DNA from: Nymphaea colorata
Lineage: Eukaryota > Streptophyta > Magnoliopsida > Nymphaeales > Nymphaeaceae
Reading direction: 5' to 3'
Assembly: GCF_008831285.2 (NCBI RefSeq)
Contig: NW_022204641.1
Location: 1-64,000, forward strand
DNA: 64,000 nt
Positions 1 through 13,454 of the stretch are shown here, piece after piece. Numbering within the stretch: position 1 is the stretch's first letter; the number at the start of each line of letters is the position of its first letter. Below the pieces are notes generated by a model that did no database searches, was not told where the DNA came from, and saw only the letters and a program-made list of their open reading frames with translations. The translations under genes and the position numbers were made by a program.

Positions 1-1394
1 GCCGGGACATTGAGGAATATCCAGAAGGGTATTTCGGGAATCGATCTGATTCTATCTCTGTTCGTTCCGTTTGAAGAGAGGAAGGATCCCAAAGAATCAA
101 TCTTTCTTTTAGTTGCTGAATCTCTGTTTGATTGATCAATGTGTGATATTCCGAATCCTCATTCCTAATGGAATCGAAATGATCTCTGGATTGATCAGAA
201 GATCCTTTCAATTGGCTAGAATCCGTTACTTGAACGAAAATAGATCTTGTGGACATCATATTGAATATTTGACGATACATTCCGTACCTTGCTAAAAAAA
301 CCGATCCTTGTTTACCAACCACATATTGTCTAACCAAATCAAATTCTCTCTCGATACGTTCCTCAAAAAATCCGATTCGTGCTGATTCTTCCCCAACTAA
401 CGAAGAGATCTTGGTGGAATTGCCACATATGAAATTGAGCACAATTTTGCAAAGAAATATCCCACTTGTTTCTCGAGAAGAGATGGGAAACATGCTCAAT
501 ATCATTTGATGGAATAGTTGCCTCAGCTCCTTGTTGTTTGAGGAAACCCTCCACTTCAATTGGTCTTTTTTCACGAAAAGCAGACATGAGATAACAAATC
601 AAGTGTTTCGCTAAGATTTCGAATAGCTGTCCCGAATTCAAATTGATTATGTTTCGCTTCTTCCTCGGAGAAACACGATCAAACAATTCCCAACCATGGT
701 CCTTGCGGATCGGATCATCCATATAGGATACAAAAAGAAACTCCAGATATTTGATATCTTTCTCTTTGAATGAGATCTCAATTCCAGCTACTGTTTCATT
801 AGATATCTTACAACTAGAATCCCTCTTTTTTTCCGATCCAGTTCCTCCACCACCGCGAACCCCAGTTAGATTCAGGCATGATACACTTTTTAGTTATTGG
901 AGGACCCAAGTACTCTCTTTCGGATCCATGAAACAACTCTCAGAGATCTTTTTCCCTTTTGGAAGATACAGGAGCGAAACAATCAACCTATTGATATTGG
1001 GAGACCAAAAAGATTCTTCCAATGTATCATTTCTGGTCCAATGGAATTCATAGGTATAGGAAGAAGCCCCATCAAATAGAGATTTTTTCTTTCGACCATA
1101 TTTCGATTGTTAATACGATATATAAGGACCGCTACTACAAGCAGTACTACACCTTTGATCGTGAAAGTGAAATATCGATTGCTTGTTGAACCCTGTGAAT
1201 CACGTGAAAGCAGGACACTCCAAGTTTGGGGGCCAAGGAGTTTCACAAAACGTTCTTGGTGGAAAAAAATGTGAGTGAAAGACACCACTGAATCGAATTT
1301 GGTCCATGAATCTAAGAAATAGCGAGAATTCTTGATCTCTCTCAATATCTCTCTCAATTCCAAAATTACAGGATTTGAATTGATGCCGTTTCAT
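1..1394 (-). pseudogene. ycf2: ycf2, 5' part only, frameshifted
   Basis: This is the N-terminal part of Ycf2, the very large plastid protein linked to the FtsH-like/Ycf2 import-motor complex at the inner envelope. The start codon is at 1394-1392; the gene runs off the left edge, so only about 460 of over 2000 residues are present. Recognisable pieces are the MKRHQFKS start, a stretch with [12 protein letters not shown] and [12 protein letters not shown] (about 1030-1360), and one with [15 protein letters not shown] and CAQFHMWQF (about 370-720). They lie in different frames: a one-base insertion near 1355, a one-base loss after the NSIGP codons (about 1040), another near 908 and further breaks near 380. 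A six-base duplication adds two residues in the YFTFTIKG segment. Position and strand match the inverted-repeat end upstream of trnI. Identity is secure; whether the breaks are real is not. Confidence 0.93.
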
Positions 1395-1478
1395 TGATTT
1401 CTCCTAAACGAAAGATTATATTTCAATTGAAATCCACTTACACAAAGACAGCCCCCGTTGATGACGAGTCTCCGCGAA

Positions 1479-1554
1479 GCATCCATGGCTGAAATGGTTT
1501 AAAGCGCCCAACTCATAATTGGCAAATTCGTAGGTTCAATTCCTGCTGGATGCA
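1479..1554 (+). tRNA. trnI-CAU: tRNA-Ile (CAU anticodon, lysidine-type)
   Basis: The 5' GCATCCATGGC, the CTCATAA anticodon loop and the TTCAATTC T-loop match plastid trnI-CAU, whose C34 is modified to lysidine to read AUA. It is 76 bases, against the usual 74: the D-arm carries two extra bases (AAA at 1492-1494 where AA is usual, TTT at 1498-1500 where TT is usual). The anticodon and acceptor stems are intact. It sits between ycf2 and rpl23 as in nearly all angiosperm inverted repeats. Confidence 0.95.
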
Positions 1555-1722
1555 CGCGAATTGGAACGTTCAATAATAGAATTGGCTCCGTATCAACGGA
1601 ATCTCATCATCCATAGATAACTAATTGGTATACTTCATACTATAAGAATAAGATAGAAACGGTAGAAACGTAAAATTCTAATTCTTATAGATACTGGAAC
1701 TCATAGGGAAGAAAATGGATTT

Positions 1723-1999
1723 ATGGATGAATCAATATGCAGTATTACAGAAAAAAGTATTCGGTTATTGGGGAACAATCAATAACTTCTAATGTCGAAT
1801 CAGGATCAACTAGGACAGAAATAAAGCATTGGATCGAACTCTTCTTTGGTGTCAAGGTGTAGCTATGAATAGCCATCGACTCCCGGGAAAGGGTAGAAGA
1901 ATGGGACCTATTATGCGACATACAATGCATTACAGACGTATGATCATTACGCTTCAACCGGGTTATTCTATTCCACCTCTTATAGAGAAAAGAACTTAA
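1723..1999 (+). pseudogene. rpl23: rpl23, ribosomal protein L23, frameshifted
   Basis: Plastid L23 of the large ribosomal subunit, near the nascent-chain exit. The 3' two thirds can be followed base by base to the terminal codons KRT-stop at 1997-1999. The 5' end has several one-base losses (in GG, AAA and TTT of the first 40 bases) and small changes near 1775, so no single frame covers the gene. Length is 277 against about 282 bases in intact copies. It lies 26 bases upstream of rpl2 on the same strand, the usual rpl23-rpl2 order. L23 genes are true pseudogenes in some plants, but the style of damage here matches the neighbouring genes and suggests a common cause. Confidence 0.9.
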
Positions 2000-2025
2000 A
2001 TAAAAAAAAATAAATACTTAATAAC

Positions 2026-3511
2026 ATGGCCATACATTTATACAAAACTTCTACCCCTAGCACACGCAAAGGAGCCGTAGACAGTCAAGCGAAATCCAAT
2101 CCACGAACAAATTTGATCTATGGACAGCATCGTTGTGGTAAAGGTCGTAATGCCAGAGGAATCATTACCGCAAGGCATAGAGGGGGAGGTCATAAGCGTC
2201 TATACCGTAAAATCGATTTTCGACGGAATGCAAAAGACATATCTGGTAGAATCGTAACCATAGAATACGACCCTAATCGAAATGCATACATTTGTCTCAT
2301 ACACTATGGGGATGGTGAGAAGAGATATATTTTACATCCCAGAGGGGCTATAATTGGAGATACCATTGTTTCTGGTACAGAAGTTCCTATATCAATGGGA
2401 AATGCCCTACCTTTGAGTGCGGTTTGAACTATTGATTTACGTAATTGGAAGTAACCAATTAGGTTTACGACAAAACCTAGAAATCGATCACTGATCCAAT
2501 TTGAGTACCTCTACGGGATAGACCTCAACAGAAAACTGAAGAGTAACGGCAGCAGGTGATTGAGTTCAGTGGTTCCTCATATAAAATTATTGACTCTAGA
2601 GATATGGTAATATGGAGAAGACAAAATTGTTTGAAGCACGGATAGAACCGGAAGCGCCCCTTGTTTCAAAGAGAGGAGGATGGGTTATTCACATTTCATT
2701 TGATGGTCAGAGGCGAATTGAAAGCTAAGCAGTGGTAATTCTAAAGATCCCCCGGGGGAAAAATAGAGATGTCTCCTACGTTACCCGTAATATGTGGAAT
2801 GGAAGTATCGACGTAATTTCATAGAGTCATTCGGTCTGAGTGCTACATGAGAACATAAGCCAGATGACGGAATGGGGAGACCTAGGATGTAGAAGATCGT
2901 AGCATGAGTGATTCGGCAGATTTGGATTCCTATATATCCACTCATGTGGTACTTCATCATACGATTCATATAAGATCCATCTGTCTAGATATCATCATCT
3001 ACATCCAGAAAGCCGTATGCTTTGGAAGAAGCTTGTACAGTTTGGGAAGGGGTTTTGATTGATCAAAAAGAAGAATCTACTCAACCGATATGCCCTTAGG
3101 CACGGCCATACATAACATAGAAAATAACACTTGGAAAGGGTGGACAATTAGCTAGAGCAGCAGGTGCTGTAGCGAAACTGATGCAAAAGAGGGTAAATCG
3201 GCCACATAAGATACCATCTGGAGAGGTTCGTTTGATATCCAAAAACTGCTCAGCAACAGTCGGACAAGTGGGTAATGTCGGGGCGAACCAGAAAAGTTTG
3301 GGTAGAGCCGGATCTAAATGTTGGCTAGGTAAGCGTCCGTAGTAAGAGGAGTAGTTATGAACCCTGTAGACCATCCCCATGGAGTGGTGAAGGGAGGGCC
3401 CCGATTGGTAGAAAAAAACCCACAACTCCTTGGGGTTATCCCGCGCTTGGAAGAAGGAGTAGGAAAAGGAATAAATATAGTGATATTTTTATTCTTCGTC
3501 GCCGTAAATAG
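2026..3511 (+). pseudogene. rpl2: rpl2, ribosomal protein L2 (split gene; exon 2 frameshifted)
   Basis: L2 of the plastid 50S subunit, an rRNA-binding protein at the peptidyl transferase centre. Exon 1 (2026-2416, 391 bases) is fully open from an ATG and contains the RHRGGGHKR motif. The group II intron starts GTGCG at 2417 and ends about 3084. Exon 2 (about 3085-3511) is recognisable throughout ([26 protein letters not shown] region) but is about 427 bases where about 434 is expected, with losses near 3125, 3180, 3205-3215, 3335 and in the GGGGG of the HPHGGG codons. The final S codon is missing before K-stop. Without these indels the product would be the usual protein of about 274 residues. 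The start is ATG, so no editing of an ACG start is needed. Confidence 0.93.
2417..3084 (+). other. group II intron of rpl2
   Basis: The intron begins GTGCG. It carries a domain V-like hairpin at about 3009-3043 (AGCCGTATG paired with GTACAGTTT), about 40 bases before the 3' splice site, with the AGC triad present. No ORF or other gene is seen inside. Confidence 0.85.
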
Positions 3512-3544
3512 AAAGAGAAAGAAAAAATAATGAATGATGTGAAT

Positions 3545-3620
3545 GGGCGAACGACGGGAATTGAACCGCGAATGGTGGATTCACAATCCACTACCTTAAT
3601 CCACTTGGCTACATCCGCCC
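3545..3620 (-). tRNA. trnH-GUG: tRNA-His (GUG)
   Basis: Acceptor stem GGGCGGATG and GUG anticodon (GATTGTGAATC loop region, read on the minus strand). One C is missing in the T-arm side near 3568 and two substitutions lie in the arms. It is the first gene of the large single-copy region, 33 bases after rpl2, so the IRa/LSC junction lies close by; it cannot be placed because the other repeat copy is outside the window. Confidence 0.94.
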
Positions 3621-5094
<1,474 letters not shown>

Positions 5095-5180
5095 GGTAAG
5101 ATCTTGGTTTATTCAATCATCAGGAGCTCCCAAGCACACAGATTATCTATAAATGGATAATAGAAGGCTTGTTATTCAAC

Positions 5181-5210
5181 AGTATAACATGCCTTATATG
5201 CCCGTGTCAA
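5181..5210 (-). promoter_or_regulatory. psbA promoter (sigma70/PEP type)
   Basis: On the minus strand a perfect -35 TTGACA (5210-5205) and a -10 TATACT (5186-5181) are 18 bases apart, with the TATA-like element typical of psbA between them (about 5194-5200). The start codon is about 90 bases downstream. This matches the strong light-period psbA promoter read by the plastid-encoded polymerase. Confidence 0.92.
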
Positions 5211-5403
5211 CCAAATCAATATCAACAGACTTCTTTCTATTCTTTCTATATGGAAAGATCCATCCGAGCAATCTGTGAATGAAGTGGTATAGAATACATA
5301 TTCTATACCATATGATAGATGGTTTATTGTAATTTCATTGAATAAAATTACGTATGACCGTATGGTAGTGGGTTGCCCGGGACTCGAACCCGGAACTAGT
5401 CGG

Positions 5404-5727
5404 ATGGAGTAGATAATCTCCTTGTTTCCCAATAGGAGAAAAGGATCCCTCCCCAAACCGTGCTTGCATTTTTCATTGCACACGGCTTTCTCTGTGTATA
5501 CATCTAAAACAAAGTTCCCTAGAAAATAGAACTCTAAGAAACTTGAATACTCAGTTGATTCAACCACTAGTACATGAAATGAGCATTTCATTGAGCATTT
5601 CATTAATAGATGAGATTTTCAATTTTTCAATTTGTTTGTATATTTATGAATTATGAATGGAATCTCGTCATTAGCATTAGTTCGCCATTAGCATTAGTTT
5701 TATGATTTCCATTTATCCCGCGCCCAA
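5404..5727 (-). other. 3' part of trnK intron
   Basis: This holds the domain V/VI region of the trnK group II intron. Nearby are short direct repeats: a 12-base unit with GAGCATTTCATT at about 5580-5603 and a CCATTAGCATTAGTT unit at about 5668-5700. No separate gene is seen. Confidence 0.7.
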
Positions 5728-7255
5728 TTATGAATGGGGGACCAGACCATGGATACGGATAATATCCAAATACCAAATCCGTTCACTACGTAAACGGGTT
5801 CTTCGGAAGATGAAAGAAACAATTTCGTGTTCCTCTGTAAGGAACTCTTCCAATAGTTTTGAACCTAATCTCTTACAGATTGCGCGTACCGTACTTTTAT
5901 GTTTACGAGCTAGAGTTCTAGCACACGAAAGTCGAAGTATATACTTTATTCGACACAAACTGTGTTTTTTTGAGGATCCGCTGTGATAATGAGAGAGATT
6001 TCTGCATATCCACCCGAATCGAGCAATAATATCAGAATCCGACGAATCGGCCCAGACTGACTTACTAATAGGATACCCTGATACGTTACAGAATTTTGCT
6101 TTAACCAACGATCCAATCAGAGGAAAAATTGGGACTATTGTATCGAATCTCTTAATAGCAGTATCGATCATAAATGAATTCTCTAGCATTTGACTCCTTA
6201 TCACCCAAGGCGTTAGTCGTACACCTGAAAGATAGCCCAGAAAAGAGAAAGAATGATTGGATAATTCATTTATATGGATCCTACCCGGTTGAGACCATAA
6301 GTGAAAATGACATTGCCAGAAATTGACAAGGTAATATTTCCATTTCTTCATCAGTAAATTAGTACACCTTGAAGCCATAATTGATTTTCCTTGATACCTA
6401 ACATAATGCATCAAAGGTTCCTTGAAGAACCAGAGGGGCAGGGTCCTTTGAGAATCATTACGAGGCGTCACTACAAGATGTTTTATTTTTCCATAAAAAT
6501 GTGTTCTCTCAAGAAAGGCTAGAGAAGATATTGACCGTAAATGAGAGGATTGTTTACGAAGGAAAACTAATACGGATTCGCATTCATATACATGAGAATT
6601 ATACAAGAACAAGAATAATCTTTGATTTTCCTTTGAAAAAATGGAAATGGATTTATTTGAAGTAATAAGGCTATTCCAATTATGATGCTCGTGTAGAAAA
6701 CATCTCAATAAATGCAAAGAAGGAGCATCTCGTATCCGAGTGCGGAGAGTTTGAAGCAAGATTTCCAGATGGATTGGGTAGGGTATTAGTATATCTGAAA
6801 CATAATATAAATGTGATAATTTGTCCTCTAAAAAGGGAAATATTGAATGAATAGATCGTAAATTCTGATACTGATATTTTGCTATTCTTTCTCTTCTAGG
6901 GAAGATACTAATCGCACCGAGAATGGAATTTCCATAATTCCTGCAAAACCCTCTGGTATCGTTTGAGAATAAAAACTCCTGTTGGGCCAACGAACCTAGA
7001 ATCATTAACCGAAATGGTCAAATGATTCTGTTGATGCAGTCGAGTAATTAAGCGTTTCACAATTAGTGAACTAGATTTATTGTCATTGTCATAACCTAAA
7101 TTTTCCGTGGGTTCATAAAAAATCGAACTATTTAAACCATGATCATGAGCAAGTGCATAGATATACTCCCGAAAAAGAAGTGGATATAAGAAGCGCTGTT
7201 TCCGGTATCTATCTATTTCTAAATAGCCTTGCAATTCGTCTTGCAATTTATCCAT
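5728..7255 (-). CDS. matK: matK, intron maturase (two one-base losses)
   Basis: MatK is the plastid group IIA intron maturase, with a degenerate reverse-transcriptase-like N-terminus and a C-terminal domain X ([13 protein letters not shown], about 5895-5940). I chose the ATG at 7255 because [15 protein letters not shown] matches the family start. The N-terminal frame runs to about 7000. A loss of one G in GGG there (about 6999-7001) shifts reading; the conserved segment [13 protein letters not shown] then lies in the third frame; a second one-base loss in AAA near 6893-6896 brings it to the long frame that runs to TAA at 5728. Adding two bases gives 1530, a normal 509-residue MatK. A six-base duplication (TATCAG, about 6868-6880) adds Tyr-Gln. 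Residues resemble Nymphaeales MatK, from memory. Confidence 0.93.
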
Positions 7256-7992
7256 TTGTTTGCAATGAAACTTGAACCGCATGCGGGGGAGGATTTCTTG
7301 GGTTATTAAATAATCAATACATAGTGCGATATGGTCCTAACAAGGTATATCATAAAAACTGATATACCTGGAGACAAGACGTCTAATCAACGCATCCTCT
7401 CTTTTTCCATCCAACTCGTTCGTGTTTGGGTATAGTTACAAGAGATTGTGTATTAGAAATCCTTTATTTTTGCAACCCGATCGCTCTTCTGACTTTGGAA
7501 TGAGTTATATTTATCAGTACACCGTTTCTTATACACATTTGGTTACACTCCAGTAACTAATGGAGAACAGTGAATAGTTAGGATTTTTTTTTAAAGGAAT
7601 CAATGATCCACTCGCAGGAGAGCCCTTTCCCGCATCAGGCACTAATATATTTTTAACGTCTAATTAGATCGGGTATTCGTTCGAATTCAGATAAGAACGG
7701 AAACTCGTTGCTTTTGGTTTTTCCTTATAATTGGAGCCATATAGCTCTATCCATTTATTCACTTGACCCAACTGTGAATGAATTTTGAACCGTTCTAGCT
7801 AAGAATCAAAAGGACATTTTTTACCGATCTGATATGACCAGATAAGAATGAAGTATTCTCAGAGTTATCCATTGATACGACATGCTGTTTTTTCCATTCA
7901 TTCCCTTTCAGGATCAGTCGTGGTCTTACAAACTCTACCGATGGTATGGACGAATCCGCTTCATCCAAATGTGTAAAAGATCATAGCCGCAC
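7256..7992 (-). other. 5' part of trnK intron
   Basis: This is the domain I region of the trnK group II intron upstream of matK. It begins GTGCG next to the 5' exon (GTGCGGCTATG, read on the minus strand). No gene is seen. Confidence 0.7.
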
Positions 7993-8029
7993 TTAAAAGC
8001 CGAGTACTCTACCGTTGAGTTAGCAACCC

Positions 8030-8857
8030 AGATAAGGATCTAATTACGATCGAAATAAAAATCAAGAGATTTGATTACCGGAACCAGTCAAGTCAAAATT
8101 ACCGGAACCAGTCAAGTCAAAACATTGAACTAACATAAGCATAAGAATAACAGCAAGTTTAGAAGAAACTATGATTCTAAAAAATCTATACAATAAAGAA
8201 GAGCAGATTCACAGATAAGTATAGCTTTAGTAAATAAAAAAAAAGACTTCCTGTGTCACAGACGATCCCTCAAACCAATCCTTTGAATGAAGTAAAAAAC
8301 CAAACCTATGAAACCGCAAGAATAGATCGATTTATCTACGATCGAATTCTATTGTATTCTATTCGTTCGAGAGACCATTGTCAATACAAACGAAATATTG
8401 GGAAATCAAATCAAACAAAATACAATAAATAAACTAAATATAAATAAGATAAGGCCTTGTGTTAGATTGGCACTACAAGAAATGAAAATGAAGTGAAGTA
8501 AAGAAGAAGTAGGTAAAAAAGAATATCGTATTTATTCACTATCACTATAGGCCCCAAGATTCACCTCTTGTTTCTTGAGGTGAGGGAGTCCCAAGGAAAA
8601 CCATCAGATTAATGGTAATCCCATAATTTCATGGATTTCAGTTATGACATATAATATAATCCTTTTTCTATCCCTCTCATATTCATATAAATATAAAAAG
8701 ACAAAGAGATTCTTTGTCATTCTTTGTCCTTACATTATCTCAAACCATATAGGAACAATAGCGAATAGGTATGAATATAGCAAGAGAGTGGCGAAGAAAC
8801 AATTAAACAAAACTAGAACTAGCTACTATACCGGTCCATCTTTTGATTTCATTAATT
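8030..8857 (-). other. trnK-rps16 spacer
   Basis: AT-rich with no gene seen. It contains a 24-base direct tandem repeat at 8074-8121. Confidence 0.7.
8074..8121. repeat. 24-bp tandem repeat, two copies
   Basis: Two perfect copies (8074-8097 and 8098-8121) of a unit containing CCGGAACCAGTCAAGTC lie just downstream of the trnK 5' exon. Confidence 0.9.
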
Positions 8858-9963
8858 TCATTTTGTTTGATTAACTCGAAGTTCCTTAAATACCTCTGCC
8901 TTTTTTGAAATATCATGAACAGTTCCCGTGGGTTGAGCTCCTTTTTCAAGGAAATATAGAATAGCAGGAACATTTAAATAAGTTTGATTCTTTATCGGGT
9001 CGTAAAAGCCTACTTTCCGAAGATCTCTTCCCTCTCTTCGGGATCTGACATCAATTGCAATGATTCGATAGGTGGCTCATTGGGATAGATCGATGGGCAA
9101 TACCCCCCCCCCTGGAAACGTATAGGAAGTTTTCTCCTCATACGGCTCGAGAAAGAATGATTAAAATTGATGGATATAAATCTATAGCAAACGGATCCTT
9201 GAAATCATCAATTAAATTATGATTGAAGTCGTCTTTTTTCCTTCTTCCTTCCTATAAAATAAAAATATCATTCGTCCTCATAACTCAAGTTGGGTAATTC
9301 TCAAAGGACTAAAAAAGAAATCCTTAAAAAATCCTTAAATAAATATTTATTGAGCGGTCTATAACCCCTTTTTTGTCTCGTCTGGAATATATTTCCATTT
9401 CTTACTTATTATGATCCAATCCACTTGATTGAGACAATCATTGAAAATGGTGTTTTCTTGTTTTGGAATCACTTATCCTTGAATCATTAGGTTTAGACAT
9501 TACTTCGGTGATCTTTAATCTTCCGGAACGGCAGCAACATACCTTTTGGCTATTTCTTTACGTCGAAGAATCATACGAACGATTCAATTCCATTAATTCC
9601 CCTGTGATACACTTCTTTATCATCGAAATAGTCTCACCAATTACAGCAAACTTTTTTTTTATAGAAAAGTCGGTCCAATTTGACCTTTTCTATATCGAAG
9701 ATATACTTACGAAGTCGTTCCAAATTATTAATTGGCACTAACCCTAGATCCTGCCTCTGATAATCATTTATTCTCGAGCTCCATCATGTACTATTTTATT
9801 TACATTACAACCCAACATCGTGGAGTAATGGTGAAACAGAACAAAATATGTCGAGCCAAGAGCATCCTCATTGAAGATGATGGATGTAAAAATCCACAGC
9901 CGATCATGTCATTCAAGTCGCACGTTGCCTTCTACCACATCGTTTCAAACGAAGTTTTACCAT
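8858..9963 (-). CDS. rps16: rps16, ribosomal protein S16 (split gene, intact)
   Basis: Plastid 30S subunit protein S16. Exon 1 is 9924-9963 (40 bases, [13 protein letters not shown] plus one base), followed by GTGCG. Exon 2 is 8858-9078, starting GAGCC and coding [19 protein letters not shown] and on to TGA at 8858-8860. I read every codon of both exons: there is no stop or frameshift, giving 86 residues. The gene has been lost or degraded in many angiosperm lineages, so an intact copy is informative. It is the first clean protein gene of the undamaged segment of this window. Confidence 0.95.
9079..9923 (-). other. group II intron of rps16
   Basis: 845 bases with 5' GTGCG and 3' end CAAT. 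A domain V-like hairpin lies at 9114-9148 (GAGCCGTATGAG arm on the minus strand). A run of ten C (9103-9112) sits between it and the 3' splice site. No ORF of its own. Confidence 0.85.
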
Positions 9964-12039
9964 AACAAAAATTCCTATAATTCGGAATCGGTACGGGATT
10001 GATTCAATATGGAATTAAATCATGAATAGTCATTGATTGATCTTTTATTCTATTTTTTAATATTCTCCATGGACGCATATGTATATCTAACAAGTATCCA
10101 GTTTGCCCCCTGATTCTAGCGTATGAATCATTTATTTCACCATTTATAAGAAAGACGAATAAACAAGAAGTTAGTTAACAACCTGATCATTTGTGACAAT
10201 CAGTCATGAGTGAAATGAGCCAATTCTTGCTCGAACGACTAAGCTAAACTAAAGATCTTTAATTGGATTTCCAATACCGGAAAAGAATGAGTTAGTAACT
10301 GATTAAGCCATTCCAATGAACCAGAAAGGGCCAAAGTGGTTTGATGGTAAATGATAAATTAACTAATCTCAGACTTCATCGAGTATCAAGGATTCATGAA
10401 AAATGGTTTCACATAAAAAAATCTCGTACTTTGCCATCATTGCTATTGGTGGAAAGCAGTTCTTCCGTAAAGACTCAATTTGATCTCTGAATCAATCAGC
10501 AAGTCTGTGCAATCACAACGAATAACTGTAATTACGGATATCTCTTAGACGTCAATTTGATCATTTTGATCATCATAATAACATGAAATTTAATTTTGCT
10601 TTTCCTTAAATCATCAACTGTCTAAACCAGATCAACTGTCTAAACCAGATAAATGGGACGAGAAACAAAATCTAAAACTAATTTCATTTCTTTGTTCATG
10701 AGCATCAAACATAATAAGAAATATAGTAAAAGTCAAAAAATGAATAAAAAAAGACACAGTAAAGTAAATAAGATAAAGTGAACGTCCTCGATTCATTCTT
10801 GAATCTGATTGAGAATATCAGAATCAAAGCAGCATGATCTTTTGGTATCCATCGGGTTATGTTATATATACAGCTGTTACCGCGGGTAATCGTGGATATT
10901 TTAAGGCATCACAGAAATTTCTGACCGAAACCAAAGACTGTTTGTTGTTTGTTCTTACTGAAATAGAACAATAACAATACAAAAGGGTGGCATGCTTCTT
11001 TTCGGCATATTCTGCTTTTTTGCTTCCAGAGTCGTTCGATAAAGTCAAGTAAATTAAATCCGCGATTCTGCCTACCAATGGATTTACAATTCCATTATTC
11101 ATCAGTTCATTAGAACCAGATGCAAATTGGGTACAATACAATGCATCTATTCCTATTGAACTTGATTGTTTGTTGATGAAATCGGGAATAGCCACAGATA
11201 TTTCAATTGATACCTTCCATTGTTGATCAGCACATCACATATCTAAAAAACATTTCATCTGGATTATATTATGAATCATGCATACCCGGTCAACCAACAA
11301 AAGAATCTTCTTTTCTTATAAGCTGTGTAAGCTGCGTGCTATACCAGTACCAGACACGTATAAGTGCAAAACAAAAAAGGTCCAGATCCGTTTTTTATTC
11401 CCATTTTTTCATTTGAGTCCAGTCTTAGGAACTCGAATCCCGTTGATGGAATTGGTACCACGAACTCGAACCCTCATTAGAATCCAAATAAAATGAATTC
11501 TCAATTGGGATAATTATTAAATGAGATACGATTACCATATCTGCTTTACCATTAATTCAAAGTTAGAAGATAGAAGAGGTTTCTTTCACATTTCGACTCA
11601 GAATGGATCATGCAGGAATCAGAATTTTCTGGATTCAAGCATAAAGTTTCTTTTGACTAACCAACTCCAATATGAACGGTACGGACATAGACTGAATAAT
11701 CCAATTTTGAATTAAATCAAAAAAATATCTTTTCAACGGATCTATGTCTATGCTCCCCCCACGCCTATACCAAAATCATGGATTTTTCATACGTGTGTCA
11801 GTCATTGAAAGTGAATTCCGTGTGTAGGAAACAGAATACAGAATAGAAAGGTAAAGTCTAATTCAGAAAAGAATCATTAACATTAAAAAATCATTAACAT
11901 TAAAAACCAAACTAGAAAGAAAAAAACTAGAAATAAAGAATAGATTACGATTACATTGTATCCAACATGAACCTCCTAAATAGAAATTTAGATGATTAAA
12001 GAGAACAAATAATATTTGTTGAGTTAAGATGGAATTAAT
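9964..12039. other. rps16-trnQ spacer (2.1 kb)
   Basis: A long AT-rich spacer. I read both strands and recognise no gene; the longest open frame (10857-11195, minus, 112 codons) has no plastid homology I can name and no ribosome-binding site I trust. It contains an 18-base tandem repeat at 10613-10648 and a short ATCATTAACATTAAA repeat at about 11873-11905. Confidence 0.6.
10613..10648. repeat. 18-bp tandem repeat, two copies
   Basis: Two perfect copies (10613-10630, 10631-10648) of ATCAACTGTCTAAACCAG in the rps16-trnQ spacer. Confidence 0.9.
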
Positions 12040-12111
12040 CTGGGACGGAAGGATTCGAACCTCCGAGTAACAGGACCAAAACCCGTTGCCTTACCGCTTG
12101 GCCACGCCCCA
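12040..12111 (-). tRNA. trnQ-UUG: tRNA-Gln (UUG)
   Basis: 72 bases with TGGGGCGTGGCC at the 5' end, TTTTG in the anticodon loop and GGTTCGAATCC in the T-arm. Full length and undamaged. It is divergent from psbK, as usual. Confidence 0.96.
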
Positions 12112-13189
<1,078 letters not shown>

Positions 13190-13270
13190 AGAATAATAGA
13201 TTTTTTCTTTCCTTTTTTGGTTTGGTTTCTAAATCCATCTTCTTAACTTAAAATTTTATCTATTCCATAC

Positions 13271-13292
13271 ATTTCATTTATTTAAATGAAAT
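13271..13292 (+). terminator. psbI 3' hairpin
   Basis: A 10-base inverted repeat (13271-13280 and 13283-13292) with a two-base loop, about 80 bases after psbI. A plausible 3' processing hairpin; function is inferred. Confidence 0.5.
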
Positions 13293-13367
13293 CATCAATC
13301 CAACCAAACCAAAGGGACTCGGGGTTTATAGAATGAGAAAGATAAATATCAAGTGAGCGTAGGAAAC

Positions 13368-13454
13368 GGAGAGAGAGGGATTCGAACCCTCGGTACGAAT
13401 AGCTCGTACAACAGATTAGCAATCTGCCGCTTTAGTCCACTCAGCCATCTCTCC
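13368..13454 (-). tRNA. trnS-GCU: tRNA-Ser (GCU)
   Basis: A class II tRNA with GGAGAGATGGC acceptor/D region, TTGCTAATC anticodon region and long variable arm. 87 bases, essentially normal, with no visible damage. Confidence 0.95.

Larger units (their letters stand above)
5369..8029 (-). tRNA. trnK-UUU: tRNA-Lys (UUU), split by a group II intron
   Basis: The 5' exon is 7993-8029 (37 bases, ending in the TTTTAA anticodon side) and the 3' exon is 5369-5403 (35 bases, ending GCAACCCA). Both match plastid trnK without visible damage. The intron of about 2.59 kb contains matK. A domain V-like hairpin lies at about 5455-5488, close to the 3' exon. Confidence 0.95.

Noticed and set aside
1723-1999. 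rpl23 as an ancient pseudogene, as in some caryophyllids
   Set aside because: The 3' two thirds are near perfect and the lesions are the same single-base type as in essential neighbours.
5172-5603. A 143-codon open frame on the minus strand upstream of psbA
   Set aside because: It overlaps the psbA promoter and the trnK 3' exon and intron domain V, so it is chance.
10857-11195. A 112-codon open frame on the minus strand between rps16 and trnQ
   Set aside because: No plastid protein family recognised, composition like the surrounding spacer, no ribosome-binding site I trust.
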